Source of the DNA: JBFWNZ01 sp050250795 | GTDB lineage: Bacteria; Pseudomonadota; Alphaproteobacteria; UBA8366 | NCBI GenBank assembly: GCA_050250795.1 | Contig: JBFWNZ010000075.1 | Span: 1-12,974, forward strand | Reading direction: 5' to 3' | Length of the DNA: 12,974 nucleotides | Shown here: positions 5,790 to 12,974 of the stretch, in pieces | Layout: each line of letters opens with the position of its first letter | Numbering within the stretch: the stretch's first letter is position 1 | The notes under the pieces: generated by a model | What the model saw: the letters and a program-made list of their open reading frames with translations, nothing else | What the model was told of the DNA's origin: nothing | Databases searched by the model: none | Translations under genes and position numbers: made by a program

Positions 5790-6401
5790 GTGAACGACCT
5801 CCAGACAGCCGACGCGGCGACATCCGGACGGAAGGCCAGCGTCCGCAGCCATCTGCGCGCGGCCACCGCCACGATGCATGACCGCCTGCACGGGGCACCG
5901 CCGCTGGCGCGCCTCGCGAAGGGCGATCTGGACCGGCACGCATATGCCGCGATCCTGCAGGCGCATCTGCTCTTCCATCGTCATATGAGGCCGGCTGCAG
6001 AGACCGCCGCAATCGCCATGGACCTGCCCGCAATCGCAACCCGCAGCGAATGCCGGCGGCAGCGTATCCGCCAGGATTTGCGCGATCTCGGCGTGGAACC
6101 GAGGGACGCGCCCAGCCCGCCCCGGTCCACCGATGGCTTCGCCGTCGGCGGTGCCTATACCCTTCTGGGATCGGCCCAAGGCGGCCGGATCATCGACCGC
6201 CGTCTGGATACCGTCATGCCCGCCATGCCCGGCCGCAGCTTCTTTCGCGGCGAGGCGGAAGAGGATGGCACCTGGCATCTCTTCTGCGACCGGCTCGAAA
6301 CCTATGGCCGACAGGGCGGCCGACTGCCTGCGCTGACCGCCGGCGCGATGTCCGCATTCGCCGTTTTCCGGCGCTGCCTGGAGACGAGCGTTGACCGATA
6401 A
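5790..6401 (+). CDS. bphO: Bacteriophytochrome-associated heme oxygenase (BphO-like)
   Basis: Opens heme to biliverdin, the chromophore of the phytochrome encoded next, with release of iron and CO; cytoplasmic. The 203-residue product starts at GTG 5790, the only ordinary start in frame between the predicted transcript start and the conserved region. The core begins VRSHLRAATATMHDRL, with His30 the expected proximal heme ligand. The distal-helix region GGAYTLLGSAQGGRI (residues 120-133) corresponds to the family pattern GxxYVLEGSxLGG, and GTWHLFCDRLETY is the usual C-terminal helix. Glycines 127, 131 and 132 are kept, but the Glu of the LEGS motif is Leu126 here, a departure worth testing. 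The stop overlaps the phytochrome start by 11 bases, so translation is coupled. Shine-Dalgarno for the GTG is weak. Assignment rests on these motifs plus context; overall the sequence looks divergent. Confidence 0.85.
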   Translation: MNDLQTADAATSGRKASVRSHLRAATATMHDRLHGAPPLARLAKGDLDRHAYAAILQAHLLFHRHMRPAAETAAIAMDLPAIATRSECRRQRIRQDLRDLGVEPRDAPSPPRSTDGFAVGGAYTLLGSAQGGRIIDRRLDTVMPAMPGRSFFRGEAEEDGTWHLFCDRLETYGRQGGRLPALTAGAMSAFAVFRRCLETSVDR

Positions 6402-8634
6402 GCCCGAACCCGCGGCGATGGGTTCCGATCTGACGGACTGCGACCGCGAACCCATACACATCCCGGGCAGCATCCAGCCGCAAGGCGCCCTGTTCGTCGT
6501 CGCGCCCGCAGACGGGCGGGTGCTTCAGGCTGCCATCGGACCCGGCGCATGCGGCATCATCGCCGGCGACCCAGTCGGACATCTTCTGGACGGGCTCCTT
6601 CCTCCGGCCGCCTCGCCGATGCTGAGCCTGCTGGACAGCCGCCTGCCGGCGCATGGATCGATCCATCTCGGCACCTTCGCGGGCGATGGGGGCAGCTTCC
6701 ACGTCGTCGCCCACCGGTCGGACGGAGCGATCGTGGTCGAACTGGAATCAGCGGCAGGACAGGAGCCTGGCTCCTTCGACGAGGTCTATCCGCATGTGCG
6801 CGAATTCCTGGAAAGGCTGCATCAGACGGCGGATACCGAGACGCTGGCGAAGGTCGCGGCCCGGCAGATCCGGCGGATCACCGACCTCGACCGGGCCCTG
6901 GTCTATCGCTTCGACGAGGCGTGGAACGGCGAGGTGATCGCCGAGGACAGAAACGACAACCTGCCCTCCTATCTCGGCCTGCGCTTTCCCGCCTCGGACA
7001 TCCCGGCCCAGGCGCGCAAGCTCTACCATCTCAACCGGCTGCGGCTGATCGCCGACGCCACATACACGCCCGTGCCGATCGCGCCCGCGCTCAATCCCGC
7101 CACCGGGCGCCCCATCGACCTCAGCCTCGCCGTCCTGCGCAGCGTCTCGCCCGTCCATCTCGAATACATGCGCAACATGGGCACCATGGCGTCGATGTCG
7201 ATCTCGCTGCTGCGCAACGGCCGGCTTTGGGGCCTGATCTCATGCCACAACCGCGCGCCGGCGCGAGTGCCCTATCACGTTCGCACGGCCTGCGATTTCA
7301 TCGGCCAGGTCCTGTCGCTTCAGATCGCCGCGACCGAGAGCTCCGCCATCGCGGAACGGCGAAACACGCTTCGCAACGTTCAGACGCGCCTGCTTGCCCA
7401 TATGGCCGGCGCCGAGCACTTCCTCGACGGCCTCGTCTCGCATCCCGGCGACCTGCTCGCGCTGACCGACGCCGACGGCGCGGCTGTGGTCGCGGGCGGT
7501 CACTGCACCCGGATCGGCGAGGCCCCACCGGATGCCGAAATCCTGCGGCTTGTCGAATGGCTGGCCGCGGAGCGGCACGGCGATGTCTTCGTCACCGACA
7601 GCCTCGCCTCGCGGCGTCCGGATGGCGTGGCGATCAAGGACCGGGCGAGCGGCGTCCTGGCGATATCGATATCCCAGCTCTACGACAGCTATGTCCTGTG
7701 GTTCCGCCCGGAAGCGGTCCGCACCGTCGAATGGGGCGGCGACCCCCGCAAGGGTCCGGACTCGCACGCCGCCGGACTGCGCCTGCATCCGCGCAAATCC
7801 TTTGCCGCCTGGCAGGAACTGGTGCAGCTGCATTCGCGCCCGTGGCACAGCGCGGAAGTCGATGCCGCCTCGGAACTGCGCACGGCCGTCGTCGATATCG
7901 TGCTGCGGCGCGCCGAGGAAATGGCCGCCCTCTCGGAACGGCTGGTCAGCATCAACAAGGAACTCGAAGCCTTTTCCTATTCCGTCAGCCACGACCTGCG
8001 GGCGCCGTTCCGGCACATCGTGGGCTACGCGCAGCTGCTGCGGAAATTCGAGGGCAAGAGCCTGACCGAGCGCGGACAACGCTATATCGACACCATCGTC
8101 GAATCCGCCATCTCCGCCGGGACCCTGGTCGACGACCTGCTCAGCTTCTCACAGATGGGCCGCTCCGCCCTTCGGCCGACCGCCGTCGACATGGACCTTC
8201 TGGTCGCCGAGACCCGCAAGCGGATGGAGATGCACGCGGCCAGACCGGAGCTGCGCTGGCGGATCGAGCCGCTGCCCAAGGTGCAGGCCGATCCCAGCAT
8301 GCTGCAACTGGTCGTTCAGAACCTGCTGGAGAACGCGATGAAGTTCACGCGCGGCCGCGATCCCGCCCTGATCGAGGTCGAATGCCTGCCGGACGCACGG
8401 GAGCACATCATCCGGGTCCGCGACAACGGCGCCGGCTTCGACATGGCCTATGTCGGCAAGCTGTTCGGCGTGTTCCAGCGGCTGCATCGCGTGGAGGAAT
8501 TCGAAGGAACGGGCATCGGCCTGGCCAACGTCAAGCGGATCGTCGAGCGCCACGGCGGACGCGTCTGGGCCGAAGGCAAGGTGAATGGCGGCGCATCCTT
8601 CCATTTCGCACTTCCGAAGGAGACGACGAGGTAA
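6391..8634 (+). CDS. bphP: Bacteriophytochrome histidine kinase (PAS-GAF-PHY-HisKA-HATPase)
   Basis: Red/far-red light sensor kinase that binds biliverdin covalently; cytoplasmic, 747 residues. Cys17 in LTDCDREPIHIPGSIQPQG is the biliverdin attachment site. PAS spans about 17-115. The GAF domain (about 135-310) has FPASDIPAQARKLY with Asp203 of the DIP motif, SPVHLEYMRNMG with His256, and GLISCHN with His286, matching Asp207, His260 and His290 of Deinococcus BphP. PHY (about 320-500) has the tongue motifs WFRPE, WGGDP (448-452) and PRKSF (467-471). The kinase has SYSVSHDLRAPF with phospho-His534, the N box around Asn648 (QNLLENAMKF), DNGAGFD and GTGIGLA. All residues for a photoactive, active kinase are present. 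Start is TTG 6391, backed by GGAG at 6380-6383 with 7 bases spacing; ATG 6418 is the alternative. IQPQG replaces the more usual IQPHG. It lies between bphO and the response regulator. Confidence 0.96.
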   Translation: MTDKPEPAAMGSDLTDCDREPIHIPGSIQPQGALFVVAPADGRVLQAAIGPGACGIIAGDPVGHLLDGLLPPAASPMLSLLDSRLPAHGSIHLGTFAGDGGSFHVVAHRSDGAIVVELESAAGQEPGSFDEVYPHVREFLERLHQTADTETLAKVAARQIRRITDLDRALVYRFDEAWNGEVIAEDRNDNLPSYLGLRFPASDIPAQARKLYHLNRLRLIADATYTPVPIAPALNPATGRPIDLSLAVLRSVSPVHLEYMRNMGTMASMSISLLRNGRLWGLISCHNRAPARVPYHVRTACDFIGQVLSLQIAATESSAIAERRNTLRNVQTRLLAHMAGAEHFLDGLVSHPGDLLALTDADGAAVVAGGHCTRIGEAPPDAEILRLVEWLAAERHGDVFVTDSLASRRPDGVAIKDRASGVLAISISQLYDSYVLWFRPEAVRTVEWGGDPRKGPDSHAAGLRLHPRKSFAAWQELVQLHSRPWHSAEVDAASELRTAVVDIVLRRAEEMAALSERLVSINKELEAFSYSVSHDLRAPFRHIVGYAQLLRKFEGKSLTERGQRYIDTIVESAISAGTLVDDLLSFSQMGRSALRPTAVDMDLLVAETRKRMEMHAARPELRWRIEPLPKVQADPSMLQLVVQNLLENAMKFTRGRDPALIEVECLPDAREHIIRVRDNGAGFDMAYVGKLFGVFQRLHRVEEFEGTGIGLANVKRIVERHGGRVWAEGKVNGGASFHFALPKETTR

Positions 8635-8636
8635 TC

Positions 8637-9098
8637 ATGGCAGAGTTGAAACCCATACTGCTGGTGGAAGACAGCCCGAACGATGTCGAACTGACGCTTG
8701 CGGCGCTGGAGCAATGCCAGCTCGCCAACGATGTGATCGTCGTGCGCGACGGCGCGGAGGCGCTGGACTACCTGTATGCCCGCGGCGCATTCGCGAGCCG
8801 CAACACAGGGGAGCCGGCGGTCGTCCTGCTCGACCTGAAGCTGCCGAAGGTCGACGGCCTTGAGGTTCTCGAAGCGATCAAGAACGACGCCAACCTGCGG
8901 CATACGCCGGTGGTCATGCTGACCTCGTCGCGCGAGGAGCGCGACCTCATCCGCAGCTACAGCCTGGGCGTCAACGCCTTCGTCGTGAAGCCGGTCGGGT
9001 TCGAGCAGTTCTTCAAAGCGATTCAGGAACTCGGCATGTTCTGGGCGGTGCTCAACGAGCCGCCGCCGAGCGGCCTGCGGATAAAGGCGCCGGCATGA
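8637..9098 (+). CDS. Single-domain response regulator (CheY/Rcp1-like)
   Basis: Stand-alone receiver, 153 residues, with no DNA-binding or enzyme output. Key residues are all present: acidic pair Glu11-Asp12 (LLVEDSPND), phosphoacceptor Asp66 (VVLLDLKLPKVDG), Thr96 (VVMLTSS) and Lys118 (VVKPVGF). The long loop after helix 2 (YLYARGAFASRNTGEPAV) and the FEQFFKAIQELGMFW end are typical of Rcp1-type partners of phytochromes. The ATG lies 2 bases after the bphP stop, with GAGG at 8628-8631. Cognate phosphorylation by the phytochrome is very likely from position and family. Its 3' end overlaps the hybrid kinase gene by 4 bases (ATGA). Because it has no output domain, it probably acts by protein contact or as a phosphate shuttle. 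Confidence 0.94.
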   Translation: MAELKPILLVEDSPNDVELTLAALEQCQLANDVIVVRDGAEALDYLYARGAFASRNTGEPAVVLLDLKLPKVDGLEVLEAIKNDANLRHTPVVMLTSSREERDLIRSYSLGVNAFVVKPVGFEQFFKAIQELGMFWAVLNEPPPSGLRIKAPA

Positions 9099-11095
9099 TC
9101 GGGGCCGTGCATATCCTGCATCTGGAGGACAGCACGTTCGACGGCGACCTTGTGCGGGAGTTCCTGCTGGCCGAAGGGCTCGACTGCACCTTGCACCGGG
9201 TCTGGACGCGCGAGGCGTTTGCCGATGCGCTGGCGCGCGATGGCTTCGACCTGATCATCGCGGACTACATGCTGCCGGATTTCGACGGATTTTCGGCGCT
9301 CGAACTCGCCCGAGCCAGGGCGCCGGACCTGCCCTTTATTTTCGTATCGGGCGCGCTGGGCGAGGAGCTGGTCGTCGACGCCCTGAAGCGGGGCGCAACC
9401 GACTATGCCGTGAAGCAGCGGCTGGAGCGGCTGCCCGGCGTGGTCCGCCGCGCCCTGGCGGAAAGCGAGGAGCGCGAGGAACGCCGGCGTGCCGAGATTG
9501 CCCTGCGGGCCAGCGAGGAACGCTTCCGCGCCATCGTGGAGACGACCCCCGAATGCGTGAAGCTGGTCGCCGCCGACGGCACGCTGCTGCATATGAACTC
9601 GTCCGGCCTGGCCATGCTCGGCCCCGAACGCGCCGCCACCGCGATCGGCAGCAGCATCTACGATCTCATCCTTCCCGAGCATCGCGACCGGTTCGCGGCC
9701 TTCAGCGCCCGCATCCGGCGCGGGGAAAAGGGATCGCTGGAATACGACATGCTGGACGGCGCGGGACAGCGCCGGCATCTGGAGACCCATGCCGCACCGT
9801 TCCGCGATTCCGACGGTTCCCTCGTGATGCTTGCGATCACGCGCGACGTGACCGACCGCCGGCGGACGGAAGCGGCCCTGCGCGAACGCGACGAACGGCT
9901 GCGCGGCCTGAACGAGACCTTGGAGCAGCGGGTCGTCCAGGCGACCGCGGCGCGCGAGGCGATGCTCGCGAAGCTGCACGACGCGCAGCGGCAGGAGACA
10001 TTGGGCCAATTGACCGGCGGCGTCGCGCACGACTTCAACAATCTTCTGACGCCGATCGTCGGCGGCCTGGATGCGCTGCGCCGGCGGCATGGCGAGGACG
10101 CCCGCGCACAGCGGCTGATCGCCGGCGCGCTGCAAGCCGCGGATCGCGCGCAGACGCTGGTGCAACGGCTGCTGGCCTTTGCCCGGCGGCAGGTGCTGGA
10201 CCCATGCGCGGTCGATGTCCCCACGCTGATCGACGGCATGGCCGACCTGATTACCCGGTCGATCGGCCCGCAGATCCGGCTGGTCACGCCCTTTGCCGCT
10301 GGATTGCCGCATGCGCGCGTCGACCCCGCGCAGTTGGAACTGGCATTGCTCAACCTGGCGCTGAATGCCCGCGACGCCATGCCGGAGGGCGGGACGCTGC
10401 GGGTGGACGCCGACCGGCAGGTCGTGGGTCCCGAGCACGGCAATGGGCTGCGCCACGGCGAGTATGTGCGGCTGTCCGTCACCGACTCCGGCGTCGGCAT
10501 GGACGAAACGACGCTCAAGCGCGCGATCGAGCCCTTCTACTCGACGAAGGGTGTCGGCAGAGGCACGGGGCTGGGTCTGTCCATGGTGCATGGGCTGGCC
10601 GGACAATCGGGCGGTGCCCTGGTGCTGAGCAGCGTCCCCGGAAAAGGAACCCGGGCGGAAATCTGGCTTCCGGTCGCCGCGGAACCGGCCGACAGCCCGA
10701 ACGCCTATGAAGCAGAGCCGATTGCCGGCAGCCAGCCCGCCACCATCCTGCTGGTGGATGACGAACCGCTGGTCAGGGCCGCGACGACGGACATGCTGGC
10801 CGATCTCGGCCATAGCGTCATCCAAGCGGATTCGGCCGTCCAGGCGCTGGAGACGCTCGATTCCAGGCCGCTTCCCGAACTCGTGGTCACCGACTATCTC
10901 ATGCCCGGCATGAACGGCGCGGAACTGGCCGCCGCGATTCGTACGCGCCATCCGGCCATGCCGATTCTGCTGATGACGGGATATGCCGGACTGGCGGGAG
11001 GAACGATGGCCGACCTTCCGCTGCTGCCGAAGCCGTTCCGGCTGCCGGAACTGGCCGCGGTGCTGGCGCGGCTTCTCCCGGTCGATCCCGTCTAG
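9095..11095 (+). CDS. Hybrid sensor histidine kinase, REC-PAS-HisKA-HATPase-REC
   Basis: A 666-residue cytoplasmic kinase with no membrane segment. An N-terminal receiver (1-115) has Glu11-Asp12, Asp57 (LIIADYMLPDFDG), Ser85 and Lys107. A charged helix (about 115-143) leads to a PAS domain (about 140-252, FRAIVETTPECVKLVAADG). A coiled coil (about 255-305) precedes the kinase core: GGVAHDFNNLL with phospho-His312, N box LLNLALNARDAMPEGG, DSGVGMD, EPFYSTK and GTGLGLSMVHGLAGQSGG. This is the type of the large group of soluble hybrid kinases with the HDFNN H box. A C-terminal receiver (about 550-662) has VDDEP, Asp600 (VVTDYLMPGMNG) and the LPKPF lysine. All catalytic and phosphoacceptor residues are intact. 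ATG 9095 overlaps the response regulator stop as ATGA, with AAAGG upstream. The leading REC domain makes it a plausible receiver of phosphate from the phytochrome; final target unknown. Confidence 0.94.
   Translation: MIGAVHILHLEDSTFDGDLVREFLLAEGLDCTLHRVWTREAFADALARDGFDLIIADYMLPDFDGFSALELARARAPDLPFIFVSGALGEELVVDALKRGATDYAVKQRLERLPGVVRRALAESEEREERRRAEIALRASEERFRAIVETTPECVKLVAADGTLLHMNSSGLAMLGPERAATAIGSSIYDLILPEHRDRFAAFSARIRRGEKGSLEYDMLDGAGQRRHLETHAAPFRDSDGSLVMLAITRDVTDRRRTEAALRERDERLRGLNETLEQRVVQATAAREAMLAKLHDAQRQETLGQLTGGVAHDFNNLLTPIVGGLDALRRRHGEDARAQRLIAGALQAADRAQTLVQRLLAFARRQVLDPCAVDVPTLIDGMADLITRSIGPQIRLVTPFAAGLPHARVDPAQLELALLNLALNARDAMPEGGTLRVDADRQVVGPEHGNGLRHGEYVRLSVTDSGVGMDETTLKRAIEPFYSTKGVGRGTGLGLSMVHGLAGQSGGALVLSSVPGKGTRAEIWLPVAAEPADSPNAYEAEPIAGSQPATILLVDDEPLVRAATTDMLADLGHSVIQADSAVQALETLDSRPLPELVVTDYLMPGMNGAELAAAIRTRHPAMPILLMTGYAGLAGGTMADLPLLPKPFRLPELAAVLARLLPVDPV
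11092..11095. other. CTAG shared by two convergent stop codons
   Basis: TAG at 11093-11095 ends the hybrid kinase on the plus strand, and TAG read from 11094 to 11092 ends the Cache kinase on the minus strand. The genes therefore overlap tail to tail by four bases and there is no room for a terminator between them; transcripts must overlap or end inside the opposing gene. Confidence 0.95.
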
Positions 11096-12974
11096 GCTGC
11101 GCCGCGCAGCACCCGTTCCGGCGGCAACCGCAGCGTGACCCGCGTGCCCTGGCCGACCTGGCTTTCGAGCGTCAGCGAGCCGCCATGCAGTTCGGCAAAC
11201 GCGCGCGACAGCGGCAAACCGAGCCCGACGCCTTCGTAATCCTGGCTCAGGGCGGTTTCCACGCGCATGAATGGCTCCATGACCTTGGACAAGGCGTCCG
11301 CCGGGATGCCGATGCCCGTATCCGCCACCGTCAGCAGCAGCCCTCCTTCCGCCGGCCATGCCGCGTCGACACGGATACGGCCGCCCGCAGGAGTGAACTT
11401 CACGGCATTGGTCAGCAGATTCATGACGATCTGCCGGAACAGCCGCTCATCGCCCTGGATAGCGACCCCGGACAAACCCTCGCCGAAGCGGAGATCGAGA
11501 TTCTTGCTCCGCGCGCGCTCCTGAACCATGACGCCGCAACGGCGTATCGCGCGCTCCAGGTCGAACCGCTCCTCCATCAACTCGATCCGGCCGGTTTCGA
11601 CCCGTGCCATGTCCAGGACGTCGTTGAGCAGAGACAGGAGGTCCGTGCCGCCGTCGTAGATATAGCCGGCATATTCGCGATATCGCGCGTCGCCGAGCGG
11701 GCCGAACAGCTCGTTCTTCAGAACCTCCGAGAAGCCGATGACCGCATTCAGGGGCGTGCGCAATTCGTGGCTGACATTCGCCAGGAAATCGCTCTTCGCC
11801 CGATTGGCGAGGATCGCCGCGTCGCGGGCCCCGACCAGAGCCGCTTCCGCGCGCTTCTGGTCGCTGATGTCGCGCAGCACGACGAGGCAATGGGTCACGG
11901 TGCCATCGTCGTCCTGAACCGGCGTGACGCCGACGGCGATGCTCCAACTCCGGTCATCGATCCGCCGCCCGACGAATTCGCCATGCCAGGACCGGCCGGC
12001 CGCGATCTCGGCCCGGATGTCCTCGACCGGCAGCGCATCCGGCTCGACAGGACGTGCAAGCTCGAAAACCGTACGACCGTAGCAGGCCGGAGCACGACGC
12101 CCCGTCGCAGCCTCGAATGCCGGATTCACATAAGATACGCGAAGCTGGGGATCGGTCAGGGCGGTCGCATCCGGCGCCTGCTCCATGACGGTGGCGAGCA
12201 GAGCGTTCTGCCGACGATGATCGCGCAAGGCCGTCACCATGCCGGCAAAGGCCGTCGTCATCTCCTGAACCTCGCGATACGGGCTGGCGATGCCCATATC
12301 GCCGTCGAGCCGGCCATGCCCGATGGCCAGGGCACGCTCGCGCAGCTGCGCCATCGTGCGGCCGAGGCTGCCGGCGAACAGAAGACCGGCGATGCAGGCC
12401 AGCGCGCCGATGACGGCGGCAAGATAGACGTTGTGCAGCTGGTTGCGCTTCAGTTCGACCAGGAAATCGTCTTCCGGCATGTAGATGCCGATGATCCAGG
12501 GCCAGCGCGCATCCCCGAAGGGCGCGAACACGGCATGCCAGTCGCGGGCCTGATACGAGAAGGTGGTGAACCGCGGCGCATCGAGTTCGATTCTCGGCGT
12601 CGCCGCTGCCACGGCCTGGCCGGAGCGGCCGGGCGGCAAGGCCCAGAGTGTTGCCGCAGCGGCCTTGGCAACCGGATCCTCCAGCTCCTCGACGCGGGTG
12701 AAGCGGAGCTTGTCCCCCGTCCCTTCGGGTCGCGTCGGCATGCTGACGCCTGGAACCGCCAGCACCTCGCCGTCCGCGCTGAGAATGAAGGCCGATCCGT
12801 TCCGGCCCAGTGCCAGCCCGTTGAGAAATTCGCCGATCGCACCGATTTCCACGTCGACGCCGATCACGCCGGCCAGGCTTCCCGCCTTGGTGTAGATCGG
12901 ACTGGCCGCCGTCACGCCCGGCTGGCGCGAGGTGAAGAAGATATAGGGGTCGGTCCAGACCGGTCCGCCGCGCG
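11092..12974 (-). CDS. Membrane Cache-PAS histidine kinase, PleC/DivJ-like transmitter; N-terminus beyond window
   Basis: About 626 C-terminal residues are visible; the reading stays open to the right edge, so the start is outside. The visible N-terminal part is the periplasmic dCache sensor: DPYIFFTSRQPGVTAASPIY, then SLAGVIGVDVEIGAIGEFL and GSAFILSADGEVLA, closed by MPEDDF. A membrane helix follows (NVYLAAVIGALACIAGLLF), then a HAMP-like linker and a PAS domain (VMEQAPDATALTDPQLRVSY). The transmitter has SDFLANVSHELRTPLNAVIG, with phospho-His codon at 11767-11769, and ELFGPLGDARYREYAGYIYD, which is the style of PleC/DivJ kinases acting on DivK/PleD. MNLLTNAVKFTPAGG, ADTGIGIPADAL and GVGLGLPLSRAF complete an intact ATPase. 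Cache domains bind small ligands such as amino or organic acids; the ligand here is unknown. It is not cotranscribed with the phytochrome operon. Confidence 0.92.
   Translation of the reverse strand, partial: RGGPVWTDPYIFFTSRQPGVTAASPIYTKAGSLAGVIGVDVEIGAIGEFLNGLALGRNGSAFILSADGEVLAVPGVSMPTRPEGTGDKLRFTRVEELEDPVAKAAAATLWALPPGRSGQAVAAATPRIELDAPRFTTFSYQARDWHAVFAPFGDARWPWIIGIYMPEDDFLVELKRNQLHNVYLAAVIGALACIAGLLFAGSLGRTMAQLRERALAIGHGRLDGDMGIASPYREVQEMTTAFAGMVTALRDHRRQNALLATVMEQAPDATALTDPQLRVSYVNPAFEAATGRRAPACYGRTVFELARPVEPDALPVEDIRAEIAAGRSWHGEFVGRRIDDRSWSIAVGVTPVQDDDGTVTHCLVVLRDISDQKRAEAALVGARDAAILANRAKSDFLANVSHELRTPLNAVIGFSEVLKNELFGPLGDARYREYAGYIYDGGTDLLSLLNDVLDMARVETGRIELMEERFDLERAIRRCGVMVQERARSKNLDLRFGEGLSGVAIQGDERLFRQIVMNLLTNAVKFTPAGGRIRVDAAWPAEGGLLLTVADTGIGIPADALSKVMEPFMRVETALSQDYEGVGLGLPLSRAFAELHGGSLTLESQVGQGTRVTLRLPPERVLRGAA

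Noticed and set aside
6549..8634. Long plus-strand reading in another frame through the phytochrome gene
   Set aside because: Only its last part (8637-9098) is a real gene, the response regulator. The remainder is arginine/proline-rich shadow of bphP.
9023..11359. Open reading of 778 codons on the minus strand
   Set aside because: It is antisense to the hybrid kinase, whose domains and catalytic residues are clear. Its translation shows no recognisable domain and reflects high-GC codon bias.

Overview
The window is high-GC DNA from an alphaproteobacterium, most likely Rhodospirillales-like. GcrA, a DUF2794 protein and an EcfG-type promoter are essentially alphaproteobacterial traits, and the yfgM-like/bamB/der order is the usual one there. 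No tRNA, rRNA, CRISPR array, insertion sequence or other mobile element was seen. Genes are tightly packed.

Left part (1-2844, minus strand): an envelope and ribosome-assembly operon, read right to left as a YfgM-like single-pass membrane protein, the BamB lipoprotein of the outer-membrane assembly machine, and the double GTPase Der, which runs off the left edge. Divergent from it (3018-3771, plus) are a small cysteine-containing lipoprotein and a DUF2794 protein.

Middle (3772-5570): a 460-base non-coding stretch with six GANTC (CcrM) sites and two clear dyads leads into gcrA, here in an unusually compact form. dusA (tRNA dihydrouridine synthase) converges on it from the other strand.

Right part (5571-11095, plus): a bacteriophytochrome light-signalling operon. 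It holds a heme oxygenase (makes biliverdin), a PAS-GAF-PHY histidine kinase phytochrome, a single-domain CheY/Rcp1-like response regulator, and a REC-PAS-kinase-REC hybrid histidine kinase. All four are overlapping or nearly so. Upstream lies an exact match to the general stress response (EcfG) consensus, GGAAC-N16-CGTT, followed by a dyad at the predicted transcription start. The reading is that stress induces a far-red light sensor, which may pass phosphate through the REC domains to the hybrid kinase; this is inference.

Right edge (11092-12974, minus): the C-terminal part of a membrane Cache-PAS histidine kinase with a PleC/DivJ-like phosphoacceptor domain. Its stop codon shares a CTAG with the stop of the hybrid kinase.

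Nothing here is a clearly unknown system. The most noteworthy items are the stress-promoter/phytochrome linkage, the unusual kinase relay set, and the GANTC-rich leader of a short gcrA.
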